A DNA stretch of 64,000 nt from Acidobacteriota bacterium (GTDB taxonomy: Bacteria > Acidobacteriota > Terriglobia > Bryobacterales > Bryobacteraceae): positions 62,001 through 126,000 of the forward strand of contig JANXRE010000019.1 in assembly GCA_025353165.1 (NCBI GenBank), written 5' to 3'. Positions 57,316 to 64,000 of the stretch are shown here, piece after piece. The first letter of the stretch is position 1. Every line of letters begins with the position of its first letter. The translations under genes and the position numbers were made by a program. The notes beneath the pieces were generated by a model, which did not search any database, was not told where the DNA came from, and saw nothing but the letters and a program-made list of their open reading frames with translations.

Positions 57316-58070
57316 CTCAACACCGCTCGGACAAACGACCCCACGCGGCGCGCGCACTCCGCGCCGGGAACGCCGTGCGCCCTCGCGAGCCGCACGAATT
57401 CCGGCGAAACGTCGGGAAACAAGACCACGACCATGCCATCGCGCGACTGGCCCGGCTGATGCACGCATGGCGCAGTGCCCGTTTTCGCCGCGGCCGGCGC
57501 GCCCAGACCGGCGGCCGTGCCACTCCGCGCGCACAGCCGCATGGCGTTGAACACCAGCGACGCGCCGGGCTCCGAACGCCGGTAAAGCAGTTCGCGGTAG
57601 GCATCGCCGATGGCGGCCGGCTTCGCGCGCCAGGTTCCAAATCGTCCGATGAGCGACTCCGGCGACGTGTCGTCCGGCAACGGGAGACCATATCGCTGAG
57701 CGATACGCTCCATGTCCTCCAGTGCGATCAAACGCGCGAGTTGAAGGAAGTAAGAGTTGCAGGACTGCGCCAGCGCCGTGGTAACGTCGATGGACCCATG
57801 TCCCTGTGGACGCCAGCATCCCGTGCATTCGATCAGCGGGTAACGGAACGCATGCGCCTCACCGTAAGCGAGCGCGACGAACGGCTTCACCAGCGAGCCG
57901 AGCGGAGCGGGTGCCTTCGGTTGGGTCCAGCGTTCGGCGACGACGGACGCATCCCCGGCGCGCATGAGAACATATTCCGTGCCGCGACGCGGCAGCTCAC
58001 GGTCGATCAATCGGGCGATCGATCCGTCGCGGCCGGACGCCGCGAGCGCCAAAAATCCGCGGCGCGTCAT
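57312..58070 (-). CDS. Minimal penicillin-binding transpeptidase-domain protein
   Basis: The 252-residue protein keeps the three transpeptidase motifs in order: SxxK at Ser59-Lys62 (GSLVKPF), SxN at Ser103-Asn105 (QSCNSYF) and KTG at Lys196 (AAKTGTAP). It has no transglycosylase or dimerisation domain, and only a short N-terminal RRGFLALAAS segment that could be a weak Tat-like signal. Full class B PBPs exceed 500 residues, so this is a cut-down form. The start ATG overlaps the upstream stop (ATGA), and the stop overlaps the SpoIID start, so the two cell-wall enzymes are made together. Confidence 0.8.
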   Translation of the reverse strand: MTRRGFLALAASGRDGSIARLIDRELPRRGTEYVLMRAGDASVVAERWTQPKAPAPLGSLVKPFVALAYGEAHAFRYPLIECTGCWRPQGHGSIDVTTALAQSCNSYFLQLARLIALEDMERIAQRYGLPLPDDTSPESLIGRFGTWRAKPAAIGDAYRELLYRRSEPGASLVFNAMRLCARSGTAAGLGAPAAAKTGTAPCVHQPGQSRDGMVVVLFPDVSPEFVRLARAHGVPGAECARRVGSFVRAVLS

Positions 58071-59677
58071 TGCAGCTTGTAAACGACTTGCTGCGTCACG
58101 CGGTTGCCGTCATCGTGCGATTCGAGAAACACCGAATCGACGCGGCCGAGCGCGCGGCCGAGGCTCGCGATGTTCTCCGAAAAGAACAGAGGCTCACGCG
58201 CATCGCCCGCGCCGCGCAAAGACGGGTAGTCGATCAGCGTCATCATGCGCTGAAACCGGGGTAGTTCACGAGCATGCAGAAATCGCATGGCGTAGTGGGC
58301 AGGCGGAATCGCGGCGGCTGGACGCCCGGCCATCGCCTTCATTAGATCTTCGGAGGTGGAGAGGATCAGCAAGCGATCAGCCGTGGTCACCCACACCCGG
58401 TCCATCTTGAACATGATCGATTCCATGGCCGCCCGCGCGGCAGCGACGTCCCACGGACGAGCGCCTAGTAGTGCGATCGCCCGGGGAGTGATGACGAAGA
58501 CGCCGTCGCTCGATGCCTTCGCGCCCTCGACCTGCAGCATCGCTTCGACAGTGTTCCCCTCGAGCACCGTCCGCAGCGGTTGCAGATCGATATTCGACGC
58601 GTCGTCCACGACCGGCGGCTCGTCGATTCTGGTTTCCAAGTCCTCCTCGGACCCGAGCATCGCATCGGCGTTGCCTTCCGCCGGCGCACGACGGTAGAGA
58701 TCTTCCCGGCTATCGACGCGCGGCAGAATAATCTTCTGGGCGATCAAGGCCAGCGCGCCGGCGATGTCCGGCTTCGCCCACGCGCGGAACAGCCCGGCGT
58801 CGGCGGGCACGAACGGGCCGATCTCGCCGACGGCGGTTTCGGATGTCCGCATATCGGCCGCGGGCTCGGACCGCAGCAGCACCCGGCGTTCGCGATACAA
58901 GGTCTGCGAACGATCAAGGTCCGAGACGATGGCGCTGAACTGCATGAGTTCGCGGGTATTGCGCTGGATCCAGTACGACCGGAAGTATTGCGTCTTCGCG
59001 ACCTTCGCGAAATTCAGCTCCATACGAAGGTCTCCGGGAGTCGCTTGCGCGGCTGTTGCGTGTTGGAACCACGGCTCCTGTTTCATCGCTGGCCGCGATT
59101 CCCCGGCGATCAGCGCCAGCGCCGAAGCGATCGACTGCTCCCCGGTCGCGATCAGCAGCAGGTCGGTAGTCACCGCGAACGCAGCAACGCGGCTTTGCTC
59201 CTGCCGCACGTAGTAATCGATTCCAGCGGACTTCCGCGGCTGAAACTTTGCGCGCGCCTGCCACAACATTGTTTCGTATGCGCGCGCCGACGGCAGGCGC
59301 GTGATGTAAAGGAAATCGAGGCTTCCGATGTCGTAGAGCGCGAGCAAGGAATTCGTGCCCGCCACGGCATCCACGAGCGACATGTCGGGCGCGAATCCCG
59401 CCACCGCGCCGAACTCCTGCTGCGCGTCATGGAACCGCAGGAACAAACGCGACCGCGAAAATGCCTGGTAGTTGTCGCTTGCCAGCCAGGTGCTCTTCTC
59501 GGCGGAGCCGTTCCAATCCTTCACCAGCGACGCGAAGTCTTTCGCCTCGACATAGAGCAAAGCGCCCGCCGGAACCAGATCCGTCAGCGGACGCGGTTGC
59601 TGCAACGCTTGTGGCAGCAGCACCGCCACGCCTGCCAGCACCAGCACGCCAACCGAAATGCCGGCGTTCCGATTCAT
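58067..59677 (-). CDS. Membrane-anchored DUF3352-like protein
   Basis: The 536-residue protein has one N-terminal hydrophobic segment (residues 7-25, signal anchor or signal peptide) and a long periplasmic part with the pattern LVPAGALLYVEAKDFASLV and later LLLIATGEQSIASALAL, as in DUF3352-type proteins of unknown function. The start ATG overlaps the upstream TPR stop (ATGA), and the end overlaps the transpeptidase start (ATGA). A structural or inhibitor-like role for the neighbouring wall enzymes is possible but only inferred. Confidence 0.65.
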   Translation of the reverse strand: MNRNAGISVGVLVLAGVAVLLPQALQQPRPLTDLVPAGALLYVEAKDFASLVKDWNGSAEKSTWLASDNYQAFSRSRLFLRFHDAQQEFGAVAGFAPDMSLVDAVAGTNSLLALYDIGSLDFLYITRLPSARAYETMLWQARAKFQPRKSAGIDYYVRQEQSRVAAFAVTTDLLLIATGEQSIASALALIAGESRPAMKQEPWFQHATAAQATPGDLRMELNFAKVAKTQYFRSYWIQRNTRELMQFSAIVSDLDRSQTLYRERRVLLRSEPAADMRTSETAVGEIGPFVPADAGLFRAWAKPDIAGALALIAQKIILPRVDSREDLYRRAPAEGNADAMLGSEEDLETRIDEPPVVDDASNIDLQPLRTVLEGNTVEAMLQVEGAKASSDGVFVITPRAIALLGARPWDVAAARAAMESIMFKMDRVWVTTADRLLILSTSEDLMKAMAGRPAAAIPPAHYAMRFLHARELPRFQRMMTLIDYPSLRGAGDAREPLFFSENIASLGRALGRVDSVFLESHDDGNRVTQQVVYKLQ

Positions 59678-60399
59678 CGTGCACCTCCGTGAGCCGCCGT
59701 CCGCCTGGGCCGGACGAGGTGCGGTTGTTCGAGATTCCTGCTCACCACTGGCCGCCGGTCGTCGTTTGCCTTCCGCAACTCGATCGCCTGGAGCATGGCC
59801 GGCAGATTCGGCTGGGCCTGGGAGTGGTCCAACGCCAGCCCAAGCCGGTAACAATAGGCAGATCGCTCTGGCTCGTTCAGGTGCATGTAGGCGTCCCCCA
59901 TCCCGCGTGCGATGAGAGCGCGATCGGCTTGCGAAAATGGCGTGTTTCGGAGGAACTGACTCACCATCCAGGGCTGAGGGGATTCCAACCCAGGGTGCGG
60001 TATTTCCGCCGGCATGGAAGAAATCGCGAGTTGATAGCGCTTCGCGTCGAGTGCGAGTCGAAACAGCTTCAGGAAAGGATCGAACGGGGCCGGGTCGGTC
60101 GCGATGGCGGCCCGCAGAATCCGAATCTTCGCGGCGGGATCCGCTATCGCCGATGCCGCTTCCACGCGCGCGAAGTACCAGTACGTTTTGCTCACGGCCT
60201 GTTCCGTCAACGGCGTTGAGGAGGCCAGCAGATCGAGTTCGGCGGCCCCCGTGGTCAGCGCCGCGCCTCCGCCACGTCGCAACGCAAGAGCCGCGCCGAC
60301 GCGTGTTTCATACGGCGCATATTGGTCGGTGGCCACCGCCGCGAGTTCCGCCGTGTTCTTGCGCAAAGCCGCCAACTGCTCGCGCGCCTTCAGTCCCAT
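59674..60399 (-). CDS. TPR-like helical repeat protein
   Basis: The 241-residue protein is all helical, with TPR-like pairs (AVSKTYWYFARVEAASAI, ALIARGMGDAYMHLNEPERS followed by AYCYRLGLALDHSQAQP). No signal peptide is visible. Its start lies ten bases inside the upstream large TPR gene and its stop overlaps the DUF3352-like start, so it may be a split-off continuation of the large TPR protein. The function is probably scaffolding. Confidence 0.65.
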   Translation of the reverse strand: MGLKAREQLAALRKNTAELAAVATDQYAPYETRVGAALALRRGGGAALTTGAAELDLLASSTPLTEQAVSKTYWYFARVEAASAIADPAAKIRILRAAIATDPAPFDPFLKLFRLALDAKRYQLAISSMPAEIPHPGLESPQPWMVSQFLRNTPFSQADRALIARGMGDAYMHLNEPERSAYCYRLGLALDHSQAQPNLPAMLQAIELRKANDDRRPVVSRNLEQPHLVRPRRTAAHGGAR

Positions 60400-63300
60400 G
60401 GAACCGCCTTGACTCGTTGCTCGTAGAAAGCCGCGGCCTCCGTGTTCTGCCCGAACTGTTCGAGCAGCGCCGCGGCGGAGGTCTGTGTCTCGAACGGTTC
60501 CCCGCTCAGCATCGTCATGCGCCGGAGCAGTTCGACGGCGGCGGGCGCTTGCTTTTCCTGCAACCGAATTTCAGCAAGTCCCAGGAAGTTGGCCGAATCG
60601 AAACGATGCGCTTCCAACTCGCGCGTGTAGATGAACTCCAGCACGCGCCTGGCCGCCGCATCGTCGCCCACCCGCCGCAATTCGTTCGCGCCTTCCCGCA
60701 TCGCCTCAAGCGGCGGCGGCTCGTAGTCCGCGGCAAAGCGCGTCAGCGTCGCGGGAAGCGCGTTCGCCTGCGCCGCGATCTGTAATTCCAGCGGCACGAT
60801 CTGGCCTTGCAGATTCCTGCGCGCCTTGTCGGGGATCGAGTTCAACAGCGCCTGCGCGCGCGCAGTCTGTTTTCGCTCGACCAGCAACCGCAGCCACTCC
60901 AATTGCCGCGAGCGCAAGCTGCTCTCCGCGGATTCGCGCGGCTGCCCGAATGACGCCGCCAGCCGGCGCTGCTCAAAGTCGATCAGCTTGCCGTATAACA
61001 GGTCGCGCTGCGCATCCGGCACTCTGCGGTTGCGGACCGCGCCCGCCAGCACGGCCATCGGGTCGGCCGAAGCCTGGCTCACCTCCACCAGCCACGCCAC
61101 CGCTTTCGCGGGATCTCCCGAAGCCGCGAGAATGCCCTCCAGCAACGGCTCAAACATGTAGGTTCCGTTCCGGCGCAGGTAGGCTCTTAGGAAAGTATCG
61201 GCGTCCGCTCGAACCAAAGCGAGTGCATCGTGCCCACCGATGTGGGTCAGCGTGACCTTGACGTCTTCGATGAAGGCGGGCGGCACGGACCCGCGATCCT
61301 GCCGCGCGCTGAAGGACTGCAGGGCAAGCCGCCATTCGGCGATCGCCTCATCGTGCCGGCCTGAACTCCAAAGCGCCTCCGCCATGCGATCGTGCACCGC
61401 GCCATTCCGCGGATCCAGTTCGAGCGAATGCGCGTAGCCGTTCATGGCCTTTTGCCAAACGCCAGACTCGCGATAATAGTCGCCGAGATTGGAGTACGCT
61501 CCGGCATTACCGGGCATCGCTTCCAGCATGGCGGGCAGATAATCGGCGGCGCTCGGCTGGCCCGCCAGCGCGAGGTACTCGCCGTAACGCGAGCCGTAGT
61601 AGAACCACGGCTCCCCGGCGAGCTGACGGTCGCGATCCACCGGCTTGCCGATGCGATCGCCAGTCACAAGGCTCCCCAGCGCCGTCTGAAAAGCGCCGCC
61701 GACCTGCGCGTTGCTTAGGGAGAAATACAATCCGGTCAGCCCAGTGTACGAAGACGTCCACACGGGAGGCAGCTCCTTGCCGCGCGCCGCTACGACTGCC
61801 ATCGCGTCAGCGGGGCGCCCGCTTTGGATGGCGCAGTTTGCCGCCACGTCGCGTATGCTCTGGTCCGGATCGGATGCCGCAACATTCGCCAACGCTTGCG
61901 GCTGTCCCGCCAGCAGGCCGCATAGACGCTCGGCCAGCAGGCCGTTGGCTCCGGCTAGCCGGATCACGCGCAATTCCGCCGCTGCATCGCCAGCGCGCTG
62001 GTAAGCATCCGCGGCCCGGGCCAACAGCGCATCGCGATTCGTCGTCTGCGCAGGGATCGCCTTCCAAACCGCTTCGAGTTGCGCCCCCAATTCTGCAAAT
62101 CTGAGCCGCCTGTTCTGGTGTTCGACGAGTTGGTCCTCATAGGCGAGGTTCAAGCGTACCCAGTCCGCGAGCCATTGCACGGTGATGTCCTCGAGGCCGG
62201 CGGAATTCAGAGCTTCAAACGGGTTTCGTGAGGATGGCTGCCTGGCGAGGAACGCGGCGGCAGCGGTCTTTTCTTCGGGCGTGTAGTAAGCGCGGACTGT
62301 TTCGCCCAAAGCGCGCATCGCCGATGCATTTGTGCCGATCGCCGACACGGCGGATCCGGACTGGCGCGCACGAGTGAGAATGCGCGGGTAAACGTCTGCC
62401 TGCTCGGTCAACTTCGGCCCGGCTATTCCGGCGCCCTTCTCCGCGAACTGGCGCGCCTGTTCGACGTACCCCCAAGTGTCCAGCCTCGATGCGACGTTGA
62501 AATAATTCTCCGCCCGCTCCGGCCGCTTCTCGATATATGCCGCGCGCAGCGCCGCCACCGCTCCATCCCTTTGCCCTTGGCGCGCGCGGACGAGAGCCAC
62601 GCGCTCCATCCACGCTGGGTTGTGATACGTCAGCTCGAACAGGCGCGCGTAGTTGCGCTCGGCATCCGGGAAACGCAGCAGGCGCTCGTCGAGCTGCGCC
62701 TGTGCGACCCACAGGTCGGTGCGATCAGGACGGATGGCCATTGCTTTCGAATACTGATCGATGGCCTCGGCGAACCGCTCCAATTCCGTATCCACGCGCG
62801 CCAGCACCATCGGCCATCGGTAGTCGCGTGGCGAGTTGGCCGCGGTCCTCGCATAGTAAGCGATCAGGGTGTCTCCGAGTTGATGAACGCCCGCGTAGGA
62901 TGCGGCCTCGCGCGCGAGTTGTTCGTCCTCCGGATATCGATTCAGAATCTCGATGTACTGGTCGAGCGATGCGGCGTAATCCCGCACTCGCGTCAGCACG
63001 GGGATGAGCCCGCGGCGCATCGCGGCGGTTTGCTCGATCTTATCGGCCGCGCTGAGATTCGACCCGCGCAGCCCCTCAATGGTGGACTGATAGAACGCCC
63101 GCAGGCCGGCGTCGTCGCCCGATCGCGCGTAAGTATCCGCCATCGCGGTCAGGTACTCCGAGCGGTACGGATCCTCCGTCAGCAGCGGCCCGAGCGCCTG
63201 CCGGGCGGTCGCGGTATCGCCCGATTCGGTCGCCTTGCGCGCGGCCTCCAGCCGGAACGCCCGTTGATAAAGCGGCTGCGCGCGATCCGCGGCCCGGGCG

Positions 63301-64000
63301 AGCGTCTCCACGGCCAGCTTCGGTTGGCCAGAGCGCCAGTAGAAATCGGTTGTGGCGCGCACCACGCCCAGCGTGTTGGGATGGGCCGCGTAGAGTGCGG
63401 CGAGGACCCGCTGCGCGTCCGCGGCGCGATTCTGATCGTCGTAGAAATGCGCCAGCGCCAGTTCGTATCGCATCTGGTCCACGGGGTCGGATGTAATGGC
63501 GATGCGCCGCTCCAGCGCCGCTTCCCGGACACTGGCGAAGCCGGCGATGCGGCCCTGATTGCCGAGCCATTCAACAGTTTCGAGGGAACTCGTGCGCGCT
63601 GTCGCCGCCGATAGGAACTGTTCGAGTTCGGCGCGCCGCCCCTGATTCTCCAGGACTGCGGCGCGAAGCTGGAGCGCGCGGGGCGAAGCGTCCGGGCGAT
63701 TCCCGATGTCCGCTGTCTGGCGCTCCACGCTCTCGCGCAGCGCCGCACGCCGCGCCAGCCGCACGATGCGGCGCTGCGCAATATCGCTCGCTTGATTCAG
63801 GGCGGCGTTCGCGTACTCGGTGAGCGCGCGGTCGTACTCGCGCTTGCTTTCCAAGATGGCGCCCGCCTGGTAAGCGAACAGCGAAGAATCGTTCAGCTTG
63901 CTCCGGCCTTCGCAGATAACGCGCAATGCGTCGTCGAACAAGTAGTAATCCCAGAACACGGTGGCCGATTCCAGGTAGCCGTCGGAGCGGCCCGGCCGTA
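60390..64000 (-). CDS. Very large TPR-repeat protein, 5' end beyond the window
   Basis: At least 1200 residues are present. The frame remains open through 64000 (the sequence before the GTG at 63959 reads RSDGYLESATVFWDYYLF), so the true start lies outside. The protein is a long array of TPR and TPR-like helices (for example FAYQAGAILESKREYDRAL, MRYELALAHFYDDQNRAA, AGAYSNLGDYYRESGVWQK). No enzyme domain is seen. It heads the run of five overlapping genes and could be the scaffold that organises the wall enzymes made downstream. The C-terminus overlaps the next TPR gene by ten bases. Confidence 0.8.
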   Translation of the reverse strand, partial: RPGRSDGYLESATVFWDYYLFDDALRVICEGRSKLNDSSLFAYQAGAILESKREYDRALTEYANAALNQASDIAQRRIVRLARRAALRESVERQTADIGNRPDASPRALQLRAAVLENQGRRAELEQFLSAATARTSSLETVEWLGNQGRIAGFASVREAALERRIAITSDPVDQMRYELALAHFYDDQNRAADAQRVLAALYAAHPNTLGVVRATTDFYWRSGQPKLAVETLARAADRAQPLYQRAFRLEAARKATESGDTATARQALGPLLTEDPYRSEYLTAMADTYARSGDDAGLRAFYQSTIEGLRGSNLSAADKIEQTAAMRRGLIPVLTRVRDYAASLDQYIEILNRYPEDEQLAREAASYAGVHQLGDTLIAYYARTAANSPRDYRWPMVLARVDTELERFAEAIDQYSKAMAIRPDRTDLWVAQAQLDERLLRFPDAERNYARLFELTYHNPAWMERVALVRARQGQRDGAVAALRAAYIEKRPERAENYFNVASRLDTWGYVEQARQFAEKGAGIAGPKLTEQADVYPRILTRARQSGSAVSAIGTNASAMRALGETVRAYYTPEEKTAAAAFLARQPSSRNPFEALNSAGLEDITVQWLADWVRLNLAYEDQLVEHQNRRLRFAELGAQLEAVWKAIPAQTTNRDALLARAADAYQRAGDAAAELRVIRLAGANGLLAERLCGLLAGQPQALANVAASDPDQSIRDVAANCAIQSGRPADAMAVVAARGKELPPVWTSSYTGLTGLYFSLSNAQVGGAFQTALGSLVTGDRIGKPVDRDRQLAGEPWFYYGSRYGEYLALAGQPSAADYLPAMLEAMPGNAGAYSNLGDYYRESGVWQKAMNGYAHSLELDPRNGAVHDRMAEALWSSGRHDEAIAEWRLALQSFSARQDRGSVPPAFIEDVKVTLTHIGGHDALALVRADADTFLRAYLRRNGTYMFEPLLEGILAASGDPAKAVAWLVEVSQASADPMAVLAGAVRNRRVPDAQRDLLYGKLIDFEQRRLAASFGQPRESAESSLRSRQLEWLRLLVERKQTARAQALLNSIPDKARRNLQGQIVPLELQIAAQANALPATLTRFAADYEPPPLEAMREGANELRRVGDDAAARRVLEFIYTRELEAHRFDSANFLGLAEIRLQEKQAPAAVELLRRMTMLSGEPFETQTSAAALLEQFGQNTEAAAFYEQRVKAVPWD

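Noticed and set aside
56626-57828. A 400-residue version of the SpoIID protein starting at 57828
   Set aside because: The first 170 residues are arginine-rich and simply shadow the transpeptidase gene in another frame; the TTG at 57315 gives a signal peptide and a normal SpoIID length.

Overview
The window is GC-rich, densely packed bacterial chromosome. The gene content points to the Acidobacteriota, most likely the Solibacter/Bryobacter lineage. The clues are a very large secreted protein of BACON-like repeats ending in a TIGR03437-type (Solibacter) C-terminal domain, an FG-GAP/ASPIC-UnbV protein beside a TPR protein, a PEP-CTERM protein, a set of secreted glycoside hydrolases, a Ser/Thr-kinase remnant and a DUF362 remnant. 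This placement is inferred from families, not from a marker gene. No rRNA, tRNA, CRISPR array or intact insertion sequence was recognised.

Layout. 0-5 kb: end of a TSUP permease, a Spy-like protein, a PilZ protein, a copper amine oxidase, an AbfD/HpaB-family dehydratase, and a toxin-antitoxin pair whose toxin is frameshifted. 5-12.2 kb (minus strand): a run of GH2, GH29 and GH36 enzymes that leads directly into an ATP-dependent DNA ligase. 12.2-19 kb: M28 peptidase, PEP-CTERM protein, SixA-like phosphatase, O-antigen ligase/polymerase-like protein, ASPIC/UnbV protein and TPR protein. 19-29.5 kb: the 1127-residue TIGR03437 protein, flanked by direct repeats and a triple-hairpin element; then LolD-type ATPase, ClpC, VanX-type dipeptidase and STAS protein, interspersed with three degraded genes (kinase, PiT phosphate transporter, DUF362). 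29.5-35.4 kb: two tandem paralogues of unknown function, divergent from a D-aminoacylase, creatininase and MFS operon. 35.5-41.8 kb: TPR protein, MiaA, a small exported protein with a clear terminator, a degraded fragment, delta-1-pyrroline-5-carboxylate dehydrogenase, YtxH and tandem DUF2007 proteins. 41.8-47.6 kb: an AddB-like/AddA-like helicase-nuclease pair. 47.6-56.6 kb: a small cysteine-rich protein, CbiX and a ferredoxin-NADP reductase-like protein, then a cobalamin riboswitch and a B12 uptake operon (BtuB, BtuF, BtuD, BtuC) that continues into a 4-TM protein and a MacB/FtsX-type ABC pair. 56.6-64 kb (minus strand): five overlapping genes (very large TPR protein, TPR protein, DUF3352-like membrane-anchored protein, minimal penicillin-binding transpeptidase, SpoIID/LytB).

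The best candidates for undescribed biology are the five-gene TPR/transpeptidase/SpoIID envelope cluster, the tandem unknown paralogues beside the D-aminoacylase operon, and the extra ABC exporter fused to the riboswitch-controlled B12 operon. The toxin, PiT, kinase, DUF362 and 39.1-kb remnants show that this chromosome carries many decaying genes.
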